64,000 nucleotides of DNA, taken from contig JAHFTX010000008.1 in NCBI GenBank assembly GCA_023265395.1, forward strand, positions 1 through 64,000, written 5' to 3'. Below the pieces are notes generated by a model that was not told the origin of the DNA, searched no databases, and saw only the letters and a program-made list of their open reading frames with translations. Source of the DNA: Thermoplasmata archaeon (lineage in GTDB: Archaea; Thermoplasmatota; DTKX01; JAHFTX01). The position numbers and the translations under genes are program-made. This document shows positions 42,832-50,520 of this stretch, piece after piece. How positions within the stretch are numbered: the first letter of the stretch is position 1; each line of letters begins with the position of its first letter.

Positions 42832-45800
42832 ATGCTACCTGGTCGATGGACGAGCCTGCTGCCCCTGCTGGTCGTGGCACTGCTGGTCCTCCCCCTCCTG
42901 TCGGCGGCCGTCGCAACCGAGGCATCGGATCCTTCGTCGACCCATGGTCGGCAGCAGACCATTCCCAGCTGTCTCTCGACGCCAGTGGTAGATGGCTTCT
43001 ACAATAGCAGCGCGGAGTGGGTCGGCTCTCTCAACCTCGACATCGGCGTCAGCGGCAGGGCCGCCGAGCTGTACGTTTGTGCCGATGGGATGTCGCTCTA
43101 CTTCCTGGCAGACCTCATCCAGGAGACGACCCCTGACCCGACCTCGGGCCCGCTGGCCGCCGACGGCGCGACCGAGTACTTCACGATCATCATCGACGGC
43201 GACAACGATGGCGAGGTCACCTACGCGCAGAACCAACAGGGGTTCAAGCCCCCCGACCAAGGAGGTCAGAACGTCGACCATGGCGTCCTCGTGGGCAAGA
43301 ACCTCACCACCCGCTGGGTCGGGCAGCTCTACACCGGTCAGGGCCTGACCTTTGCCACGCAGTGGAGCTACGCCGACATCTTCGCGTACAACTACAACGG
43401 CAGCGCCAACTTCGGCACCTCGCACCTGATCGCCGAGGTCTCGATCCCCTACGATGGCCCCGGTGATGTCCTGGGTGGTTCGATCTGGAAGGGTTTCGTC
43501 AAGGGCCTCTACATCGTCGGATTCGACAGCGCCCTGCCGGCAGGGGACCAGATGTATGCCTCCTGGCCCCAGCCCCCCCCGGCGGGTCTGGCCGGTGGCT
43601 TCGACCCGATGACGTTGCCCCAGGAGCTCCCCCACATCCGGATCACCGACCCGGCGGTTGCTGATGGCCCCTTCGAGGTCGGGACGGCGGTGGTCGTCAC
43701 GACCGAGGCGACCGATGACTCGGTTGGCACCCTCACCTATCAGTGGGACCTCGATGGCACGCCCATCGCTGGTGCGACGGCGGCCACCTACCCGTTCGAT
43801 CCGACCGCCGCCGGATTCTACGATCTGCAGGTGACGGTCACCGACACCCAGAGCAATGCTGAGTCGGCCGACATGGTGATGGAATGGATCCCCCAAGAGA
43901 CGGGACCGTCGACGGTCAGCACCGAGCCACCCGCTGGCGCTGTGGAGGGCGTCGAGGGCGCGGACCTTCCGCTGTCGTTGACCTACCAGGATCTCAATCT
44001 GGGCCAATCGGATGAGGCGGTGGCGGTCTCCTGGACCCTCAACGGTGCTGCCGTCACTCCCTCGAAGGTCTCGGGTTTCCAGGTCGATCCGACGACCCGG
44101 CGGACCACCTACACATTCTCGACCGACTACGAGATGGCGGGCACCTACGCGGTCTCAGTCTTGGTCACCGACAGCTACCTCGATGCCGGGCTCACGACCT
44201 CGGCGACCTGGTCGGTGACGGTCGCCAACACCAACCGACCGCCCAAGATCGAGACGGCGACCCCAGCGGGCAACGCGATCGCCCTCAAGGAACTCGAGTC
44301 GGTGCAGTTCGAGATCTCGGCGACAGACCCCGACTCGGACACCCTCGAATACGCGTGGACCTTCGATGATCTCCCGCAGCCCCTCTCAGCGGGGGCGCTC
44401 AGCTTCACCTATCTGAGCGACCTCTCCTCTGCCGGTCCCCACACGGTGCGAGCGGAGGTCTCCGATGGCACCGATGAGGTCAACCGCACTTGGAGCGTGA
44501 CGGTCGACAACCTCAACCAGGCCCCGCGGATCGTCTCCCTCTCCCCCGAGGGGGCCGTGGTACTCGACGAAGGCTCCAGTCAGACCTTCTCCGTCGTCGC
44601 CGCGGATGCCGACGAGGACTCGTTGACCTACCTCTGGCGGCTCAACGAGCTCGACATCGAGAGTGCCACCACTCCAACCTTCGTGTTCACAACGGCCTTC
44701 ACTGGTCCGATGAGCGCAGGGGGCTACACCCTCGAGGTCATCGTCAAGGATGGCCACGTCAGCACCCCGACGAGCTGGGAGATCGAGGTCCGCAACGTCG
44801 ATCGACCGCCGGTGGTCGTCTGGGCCTCGCCCCAAGAGGGCAGCACCTTCCCGCTCGGAAGCCGCGTCAACTTCATCGCCGGCGAGAGCAAGGATCCCGA
44901 CGGGCACGCGCTGACGTACGCATGGGACTTTGGGGACGGGTCCAAGGCCGTCGAGGCGGTGCTCACCCATGAGTACCGCCAGCCGGACACCTATCAAGTG
45001 ACCCTGACCGTCTCCGATGGTGGGACGCCCATCGTGCTCAGCCGCACCATCACGATCGAGGCAGCGGTGGTCTCGGTGACCTTCATCAAGGCCGAGCCAA
45101 CGACTGCCAAGGAGGGTAGCTCGATTCACCTCGAGGTGACCGTGCGCAACAGCGGAAACCTGGCGGTCGACGGCGTGGCGGTGACGCTGGTGATCGGGAG
45201 CTCTGTGTCTGCCCAGCTCTTTGCGAACCTCACCCCCCAGGCCGACCAGGTGCTGACCTTCGAATGGAAGGCGCGACCAGGTACCCACAAGGTCTCCGCC
45301 TCGATCGCCCCAAAGGACGGGCTCCAGATCGATACCAGTGGCACCCCACCGAGTGTCACGCTCACGATCGAGGCCCTCCACCGGACCGACGATTCGGGAC
45401 AACCTTCGTTGTTGACATCGCCAGTGGTCTTGGGGGGGATCGTCGGGTTGCTGGTCGTGCTCATCGTGGTCGCGCTTATCGCCGCCAGGCGCGTCAAGGC
45501 GAAGCGCTACTCCGAGGGATTGATGGCCTCAGTACCAGCCCCTGCCGCGCCGATGACCTACCAGACCGACTACCAGGCGAGGGCGCTCTCCCAGGAGACC
45601 TTCGCCCGAGCTCTCCAGACGACCCAGACGCCAGCGGAGCGCTCCACGGCCTCGAGCAAGGCGCGCGTCTGCCCCCATTGCAAGGCCGAGGTGTTCGAGG
45701 AGAGTGCCGACTGCCCCTTCTGCTACAAGCCGATGGTGGTGGCGCCCCCGCCGCCAAAGCCCGTCATCGCTCCGCCTGCAGCCGTCCCCTCCGTACCTGT

Positions 45801-46401
45801 CACACCCAAGGGGCCGACCTGCCCCGCGTGCCACGAGCCGGTCGAGGCAGGCTGGAAGCTCTGCCCCTTCTGTGACCACGCACTCGGCGAGCCGTCTGCG
45901 CCAAGCAGCGCCGGTGCAGCAGGGACGAAGTCTGCCAGCACTCGGCCCACCTCAGCCAAGACCCACTGTCCCGCCTGCAACGAGGAGGTCGAACGGGATT
46001 GGAAGATCTGCCCCTTCTGTGACAACGAGCTCAAGGGCAGCTCACCGACTCCCCCTAGGTCGACCAGGCCCAGCGGCACCGCCGTCAGTGGGCCATCCCC
46101 TACCAAAGGATCCGCAAGCGCGGCTCCGTCACGACCTTCGCCGACCAATGCTGCCAGCCCGTCGCCCAGGGGGGCTGCTCCCATCCCAGCGGTGGCCCCC
46201 CCCGCGGCGAGCCTCGCAGGCGCATTCACCAGCCGGCTGGCGACATTGCAGGCCGCTCTCGAGCGCGCGGAGGCGGGGGGGAAGCCCCGCAAGGACGTGC
46301 GCAACTTCCTGACCCTGGCGCAGCGCAATCACGGCTCCGGGAAGCTCGACAAGGCGACCGAATACCTCGATAAGGCGCAGAAGGCCCTCGAGCCCTCCTG
46401 A
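42832..46401 (+). CDS. PKD-domain surface protein with three cytoplasmic double zinc ribbons
   Basis: About 1,189 residues. Signal peptide (LLPLLVVALLVLPLLSAA), an N-terminal domain resembling carbohydrate-binding or DOMON-like sandwich folds (VDGFYNSSAEWVG, LYVCADGMSLYFLAD), then at least five PKD/Ig repeats (NRPPKI, NQAPRI, DRPPVV junctions; WDFGDGS) and a CARDB-like domain. A membrane span at about 862-886 is followed by three paired-Cys zinc ribbons: CPHC/CPFC (945-970), CPAC/CPFC (993-1018) and CPAC/CPFC (1043-1068), joined by Pro/Ala/Ser linkers, and a helical C-terminus (1131-1189). The zinc ribbons face the cytoplasm and could bind nucleic acid or protein. Follows the FG-GAP receptor on the same strand. 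Confidence 0.83.
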   Translation: MLPGRWTSLLPLLVVALLVLPLLSAAVATEASDPSSTHGRQQTIPSCLSTPVVDGFYNSSAEWVGSLNLDIGVSGRAAELYVCADGMSLYFLADLIQETTPDPTSGPLAADGATEYFTIIIDGDNDGEVTYAQNQQGFKPPDQGGQNVDHGVLVGKNLTTRWVGQLYTGQGLTFATQWSYADIFAYNYNGSANFGTSHLIAEVSIPYDGPGDVLGGSIWKGFVKGLYIVGFDSALPAGDQMYASWPQPPPAGLAGGFDPMTLPQELPHIRITDPAVADGPFEVGTAVVVTTEATDDSVGTLTYQWDLDGTPIAGATAATYPFDPTAAGFYDLQVTVTDTQSNAESADMVMEWIPQETGPSTVSTEPPAGAVEGVEGADLPLSLTYQDLNLGQSDEAVAVSWTLNGAAVTPSKVSGFQVDPTTRRTTYTFSTDYEMAGTYAVSVLVTDSYLDAGLTTSATWSVTVANTNRPPKIETATPAGNAIALKELESVQFEISATDPDSDTLEYAWTFDDLPQPLSAGALSFTYLSDLSSAGPHTVRAEVSDGTDEVNRTWSVTVDNLNQAPRIVSLSPEGAVVLDEGSSQTFSVVAADADEDSLTYLWRLNELDIESATTPTFVFTTAFTGPMSAGGYTLEVIVKDGHVSTPTSWEIEVRNVDRPPVVVWASPQEGSTFPLGSRVNFIAGESKDPDGHALTYAWDFGDGSKAVEAVLTHEYRQPDTYQVTLTVSDGGTPIVLSRTITIEAAVVSVTFIKAEPTTAKEGSSIHLEVTVRNSGNLAVDGVAVTLVIGSSVSAQLFANLTPQADQVLTFEWKARPGTHKVSASIAPKDGLQIDTSGTPPSVTLTIEALHRTDDSGQPSLLTSPVVLGGIVGLLVVLIVVALIAARRVKAKRYSEGLMASVPAPAAPMTYQTDYQARALSQETFARALQTTQTPAERSTASSKARVCPHCKAEVFEESADCPFCYKPMVVAPPPPKPVIAPPAAVPSVPVTPKGPTCPACHEPVEAGWKLCPFCDHALGEPSAPSSAGAAGTKSASTRPTSAKTHCPACNEEVERDWKICPFCDNELKGSSPTPPRSTRPSGTAVSGPSPTKGSASAAPSRPSPTNAASPSPRGAAPIPAVAPPAASLAGAFTSRLATLQAALERAEAGGKPRKDVRNFLTLAQRNHGSGKLDKATEYLDKAQKALEPS

Positions 46402-46405
46402 GCGT

Positions 46406-46849
46406 TCAATCGACGACGTCGAGGCGCAGTTCCTCGCCGGCGGAGGACCACGCCCTCCATGACCGGCGGGTGTAAGGATGGGCGATGATCAGGTGCACAT
46501 CTCCTAGGCGGGAGAAGAACCCCAAGTCGGCCTCCGATGGGAAGGGATAGGGGCTTGGGTGCGAGTGGACCGACCCGATGATCAGTCTGCCCGAGCTGAC
46601 GTTGGCGAACTGGACGATGGCATGGCGGTCCCCGCTGACGGTCCCAGGGATGAGGAGCAGGTCGTCGATCACCCCTTGCGTCTTTGAGGAGAGGATCCCG
46701 GAGAACTCCCGGGGGTGAGTCTGCGCGCTGCTCTGGAGGAGCATCTCTAGGAGACGGCCAGAGATCCTCCGATAGCGCGCGCTCCGTCGTCTTCCCTTTG
46801 AGGTCGACGATGGTGAGTCGCCGACCTTGATTCCGCGGATGCGCACCAT
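46406..46849 (-). CDS. JAMM/Mov34-family metalloprotease
   Basis: About 147 residues. The full JAMM motif is visible: catalytic E48 in HPREFSG, then H95-S-H97-P, S105 and D108 (HSHPSPYPFPSEAD), which bind zinc. Stand-alone archaeal JAMM proteins remove ubiquitin-like small archaeal modifier proteins from targets; bacterial relatives process thiocarboxylate carriers. A possible substrate is the MoaD-like protein at 1959-2243. The N-terminal 25 residues are basic. Ends four bases from the zinc-ribbon protein on the opposite strand and is divergent from eIF5A. Confidence 0.88.
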   Translation of the reverse strand: MVRIRGIKVGDSPSSTSKGRRRSARYRRISGRLLEMLLQSSAQTHPREFSGILSSKTQGVIDDLLLIPGTVSGDRHAIVQFANVSSGRLIIGSVHSHPSPYPFPSEADLGFFSRLGDVHLIIAHPYTRRSWRAWSSAGEELRLDVVD

Positions 46850-46950
46850 CGCCCGGCACCGTCGAGCTCTCTGCCGTGGTGTCGCTGCTTGAAGTCTGCG
46901 CTTTGCCCGCCTCGCTCCTCGGTGGCGCGATCGCGGTGCGACGGTGGGAC

Positions 46951-46958
46951 TTTATAAG
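46951..46958 (+). promoter_or_regulatory. TATA box of the eIF5A gene
   Basis: TTTATAAG, 41 bases before ATG 46992; predicted leader of about 10 bases. Confidence 0.65.
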
Positions 46959-46991
46959 CCCGTCATCCTTGCCCACCTCGGAGCCCTCGAG

Positions 46992-47378
46992 ATGTCCGTC
47001 ACCCAAGCTGAAGTACGGGAGCTCAAACCCAACAGATACATGGTCATCGACGGCGAGCCTTGCAAGATTATCTCCATCAGTGTCAGCAAGCCGGGCAAGC
47101 ATGGTGAGGCCAAAGCCCGCATCGATGCCGTGGGCCTCTTCGACGATTCGAAGCGATCCGTCGTCCATCCGGTCAAGCACAAGATCAGCGTGCCGCTGAT
47201 CGACAAGCGCTCCGCGCAGGTCTTGGCGCTGGTGGGCAGCGATGTGCAGCTGATGGACATGTCGAGCTACGAGACCTTCGAGCTGCCCATCCCAGAGGAG
47301 TTCCGTGCCGAGATCTCCCCCGGCAAGGAGGTCTCATACTTTGAGGCCATGGGCCGGCGCAAGATCACTCGCGTCTGA
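46992..47378 (+). CDS. eif5A: Translation factor eIF5A (hypusine-containing)
   Basis: About 128 residues, SH3-like domain plus OB fold. The modification loop SKPGKHGEAK carries K36, the lysine converted to (deoxy)hypusine, which lets the factor help ribosomes through difficult peptide bonds. The frame opens at 46944, but the TATA box lies inside that part, so ATG 46992 (MSVTQAEVRELKP) is the start. The next gene is agmatinase, which supplies polyamine precursor; 41-base gap, same strand. Confidence 0.96.
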   Translation: MSVTQAEVRELKPNRYMVIDGEPCKIISISVSKPGKHGEAKARIDAVGLFDDSKRSVVHPVKHKISVPLIDKRSAQVLALVGSDVQLMDMSSYETFELPIPEEFRAEISPGKEVSYFEAMGRRKITRV

Positions 47379-47419
47379 ACCACCGTCCCTGGTGAGGGGA
47401 CCGCGGCGGAGGTAGCATC

Positions 47420-48292
47420 GTGCAGGGTCGGAACAATCTTCAGTTTGCCGACGCGAACAGCACATACGCCGATTCGACCTTCGTGCTCTTTGGCGTGCCC
47501 TTCGACAACACCTGTTCCTTCCGGACCGGCGCCCGCTTCGGCCCCGCAGCGGTGCGGACCGCCTCGTACAACTTCGAGACGTGGCTCTTTGCCCATGGCA
47601 TCGACCTCGCGGAAGAGGCGATTTTCGATTGGGGAGACGTCCATGACTTCGCGATCGTCGACCAGATGGTCGCAGAGGTCGAGCAGGTGGCCACCCCGTT
47701 TGCCAAGGATGGCAAAGTCCCGATGGTCATCGGTGGTGAGCATTCCATCAGCGCACCGTGGATCGGTGCGTACGCCACGCGCAACAAGCTCGCCTGTATC
47801 CAGGTCGATGCCCACCTGGACTTCCGCGATTCTTACCAGGGTCTGGCCAACTCCCATGCCTGCGCTGCGGCGCGGATCGTGGACCGCATCGGAGTCGAGA
47901 ACCACGTGGTCATCGGCGCGCGGTCGATCTGCCGCGAGGAGCACGAGCGCGCCACCGAGCTGGGGTTGCGGTGGTACAGCGCCTTCGACGTCCGCGATCG
48001 CACGCTCAAGGCCGTGGTGCAAGAAGCCCTCGATTACCTCAAACCCGAGCGCGTGATCGTCACGCTCGACATCGATGGGATCGACCCGGCCTATGCACCG
48101 GGCACCGGCACTCCCGAGCCCTTCGGGCTGACCCCCATGGAGGTGCGCCAACTCCTCATCGAGGTCGGTCCGCGCCTGGTAGGGTTCGACGTCAATGAGA
48201 TCGCGCCAGTCTACGACCAGGGGATCACTGCCGCTCTTGCGGCGCGCATGGTCCGCGAAGCGATGGGGATCGTCGCTCGCCATCGTGCCTGA
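47420..48292 (+). CDS. speB: Agmatinase (ureohydrolase family)
   Basis: Hydrolyses agmatine to putrescine and urea; about 290 residues. All manganese ligands of the arginase fold are present: H108 (GGEHSIS), D130, H132 and D134 (DAHLDFRD), D217 and D219 (DIDGIDP). GTG 47420 follows a GGAGGT site at about 47410. Neighbouring eIF5A suggests that the product or its derivative feeds hypusine formation; in haloarchaea an agmatinase-like enzyme has been linked to this modification. Other ureohydrolases cannot be fully excluded. Confidence 0.9.
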   Translation: MQGRNNLQFADANSTYADSTFVLFGVPFDNTCSFRTGARFGPAAVRTASYNFETWLFAHGIDLAEEAIFDWGDVHDFAIVDQMVAEVEQVATPFAKDGKVPMVIGGEHSISAPWIGAYATRNKLACIQVDAHLDFRDSYQGLANSHACAAARIVDRIGVENHVVIGARSICREEHERATELGLRWYSAFDVRDRTLKAVVQEALDYLKPERVIVTLDIDGIDPAYAPGTGTPEPFGLTPMEVRQLLIEVGPRLVGFDVNEIAPVYDQGITAALAARMVREAMGIVARHRA

Positions 48293-48300
48293 ACGGCCAT

Positions 48301-49020
48301 CTACTCATCGATGGCGGCGAGCATCCGGGTGACATCGGGTTCGAGGCGGGGCTCCCGCGACGGCGGCGGCGGATGCGGTCCCACGGGGCGCAACGTGCTG
48401 ACGTTCCGTTGGACCTGCAACATTCGCAAGTGGGCTGCAAGGGGGGCGGGCAGCAGCAGCAGGGCCGTCGCCACACCGTAGAGCGTGATCGCCCAGGAGC
48501 TCCCCAGTGGGACGGTCTGGAGCGTGGCGAGGGCCAGCAATGCGCAGCGTGTGAGAACGGCAAGGGTGCCGATGATGACGGACTCTCGCATGTCCATCTC
48601 CATACCCGCAAGCGCAATCGCCAGGATCACCACCGGGGTGGTCAGCAACACTGCCGATCCCACCAGGGGTGTGGTCCCCAAGACGGCGATGAGGAGCACG
48701 AGTGCGCGCACCACCCGCAGCTCCCAGCGCAAGCCATGGAGCCAGCGGGCGCCACGCACCATCGTCGGAATCGAGCCGAGCTGGAGAATCGCGGTGGTCA
48801 CGCTGTCATGGGGCGCCCTGCCACCATGGTCTGCTGCAGCCATCAGGTGGGCCCGGAGGTCCGCCGTCAGGGTCGCGCGGGCCTGGGCCGGGACCATCCA
48901 CAGCGCCGAGTCGAAGGTAGCTACATGCTCTTCGATGAGGCTCAGCCAGCGGGGCCGAGTGTCGAGGGTCCCGCCGTCGGGACGGCTGCGGCGCGGGTAG
49001 AGCCGCGAGGGCGTGCTCAC
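48301..49020 (-). CDS. HAAS-like multi-span membrane protein
   Basis: About 239 residues from GTG 49020. The N-terminal 95 residues (SLIEEHVATFDSALWMVP, then LTADLRAHLMAAADHGG and AILQLGSIPTMV) resemble the helical HAAS domain often attached to small membrane proteins: a short helical bundle ending in an LG-P-like motif. Four hydrophobic spans follow (about 108-215), then a Pro-rich tail. The frame is open to 49263 but the first part is low-quality. Its GTG overlaps the stop of the 46-residue gene upstream (GTGA), indicating coupling. Function unknown. Confidence 0.7.
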   Translation of the reverse strand: MSTPSRLYPRRSRPDGGTLDTRPRWLSLIEEHVATFDSALWMVPAQARATLTADLRAHLMAAADHGGRAPHDSVTTAILQLGSIPTMVRGARWLHGLRWELRVVRALVLLIAVLGTTPLVGSAVLLTTPVVILAIALAGMEMDMRESVIIGTLAVLTRCALLALATLQTVPLGSSWAITLYGVATALLLLPAPLAAHLRMLQVQRNVSTLRPVGPHPPPPSREPRLEPDVTRMLAAIDE

Positions 49021-49157
49021 GGGGCCCCCGTTGCGTCGTCGTCCGGCAGGGAGAGCCGCCAGCGCCGCCACAGGTAGGCCATGACCAGGGCACCGGTGAG
49101 CAGGAGGCTGACCCCCGCCTGGTACGCCATCAGTCCATCGTCGAGAAGAGGTCCCAT
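49017..49157 (-). CDS. 46-residue membrane microprotein coupled to the HAAS-like gene
   Basis: ATG 49157 to TGA 49017-49019, a short reading frame with one hydrophobic span (AGVSLLLTGALVMAYLW) followed by a basic stop-transfer stretch (RRWRLSL) and an acidic end. GGAGG lies just before the ATG. Its stop overlaps the next gene's GTG as GTGA, a common coupling arrangement, which supports it as real. Predicted N-out/C-in. No family recognised. Confidence 0.6.
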   Translation of the reverse strand: MGPLLDDGLMAYQAGVSLLLTGALVMAYLWRRWRLSLPDDDATGAP

Positions 49158-49229
49158 CGCCCTCCGTTGCCCTAGCGGTGCACTGGGCTATGCTTCTTCG
49201 CACCGCGCGGCCGTCAGTGTGGGTGAACC

Positions 49230-49236
49230 TTAATAT
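49230..49236. promoter_or_regulatory. TATA element between dnaJ and the divergent microprotein gene
   Basis: TTAATAT, 32 bases before the dnaJ ATG at 49262 (leaderless spacing). The reverse reading ATATTAA could serve the minus-strand pair with a longer leader. Confidence 0.5.
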
Positions 49237-49261
49237 CGACCCGGCGGGCTTGGCCGAAGGC

Positions 49262-50350
49262 ATGCTAGTGGACTACTACGGTCTGCTAGGAGTCGCACCA
49301 ACCGCCACACGGGAGGAGGTCAAGGCGGCCTACCTCAAGCTCGCCCGCAAGTTCCACCCGGACCTCAACCACAACAGCAAGGAGTCCGAGGAGCGGTTCA
49401 AGGACCTCAACCTCGCCTACCAGGTGCTGGTAGACCCGCAGCAGCGGCGGGATTACGATCAGCAGCGGGCGGCGGCGCTGGGGGGGGGACCTGGGCAGGA
49501 GAATGTCGGCTGGAGCACGCCTGAGTCTGCGGGAGGTAAAGCTCAGGGAAAGTCCGGAGGCCCCACTCTCTCACCAAACGACATCGTCTACGATGTCACC
49601 ATCACCCTCGAGGAGGCGGCGATTGGGGTGACCCGTGACTTGCAGGTTCCCTCCTGGGTCAGTTGCTACCAGTGCGGCGGGCTGGGCAGTGCCGATGGGA
49701 CCACCGCCGCCGCCTGCCAGGCCTGTGCTGGATTGGGCCAGATCCAACAGGTCGAGAACCGTGGGGGGCAACGGGTCAACAACCTTTCACCCTGCACTCG
49801 CTGCCGCGGGATCGGGAGGCTGACCACCAACCCCTGCACCGTCTGCAAGGGCCGGGGGAAGGTCACGCAGCACCAGGTCATGACCGTCTCGATCCCTCAG
49901 GGTGTCCACGATGGGGTCGCCTTGGAGGTCCCCATGCACGGGAACCCCATGCAGCCAGGCGGACGCATGTTCGTGCGGGTGTCGATTCCCGCACACCCCA
50001 AGTTCAAGCGCGACGGTACCGACGTGCGTTCCAAGCTTTCCATCCCCTTTTCGATGGCCGCGATGGGCGGTGAGGTCGATGTCCCCACCCTCCAAGGAGT
50101 CTCGCGGTTGAGCGTGCCCCAGGGCACCGATGGGGGGACCGTCTTCCGAATCAAGGGCAAGGGGATGCCCGACCCCTATGGGGGCAGTCATGGCGATCAC
50201 CTGGTGGCCGTCCGAATCGAGGTTCCCACGGACCTGACCGAAGAACAGCGCCAGCTCCTGCGCGAATACGCTCGCGCCCGAGGTGAACCCCTGCCAGAGG
50301 CGCGGCCTCCAGGTTGGAAGGGGAGCGGCCTTGGTGGCCGCTGGCGCTAG
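49262..50350 (+). CDS. dnaJ: Chaperone DnaJ (Hsp40, type I)
   Basis: About 362 residues. J domain at the N-terminus with the HPD motif (RKFHPDLNHN) and YYGLLGVAPTATREEVKAAY. Instead of a long Gly/Phe region there is a short Gly/Ser linker. The zinc region (about 133-205) has all four CxxCxGxG repeats (CYQC, CQAC, CTRC, CTVC). The C-terminal substrate-binding domain includes VRVSIPAHPKFKRDG and PDPYGGSHGDH. It stimulates DnaK; no dnaK or grpE lies nearby. ATG 49262 fits the TATA spacing; GTG 49268 is possible. Confidence 0.93.
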   Translation: MLVDYYGLLGVAPTATREEVKAAYLKLARKFHPDLNHNSKESEERFKDLNLAYQVLVDPQQRRDYDQQRAAALGGGPGQENVGWSTPESAGGKAQGKSGGPTLSPNDIVYDVTITLEEAAIGVTRDLQVPSWVSCYQCGGLGSADGTTAAACQACAGLGQIQQVENRGGQRVNNLSPCTRCRGIGRLTTNPCTVCKGRGKVTQHQVMTVSIPQGVHDGVALEVPMHGNPMQPGGRMFVRVSIPAHPKFKRDGTDVRSKLSIPFSMAAMGGEVDVPTLQGVSRLSVPQGTDGGTVFRIKGKGMPDPYGGSHGDHLVAVRIEVPTDLTEEQRQLLREYARARGEPLPEARPPGWKGSGLGGRWR

Positions 50351-50520
50351 GCGGGAGTCTCTCGACGAGTGGTGGCCGCGCGCAGGTCCGTGCGTGGGCC
50401 AAGAGGCTCAGCCACTGCATGGTCGGTGCCGCTGCGGTCTCCTCGCCAGATCGATGTCGGGGGGGTTGGCGGGTAAGCTTCTATGGCGCAGGCACCCCAT
50501 CGTCCCTGCCGGAGGGGCAC

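Noticed and set aside
50351..50520. Possible RNA gene between dnaJ and the Trm-G10 gene
   Set aside because: No T-loop, acceptor pairing or other RNA signature could be found; the stretch was left unassigned.
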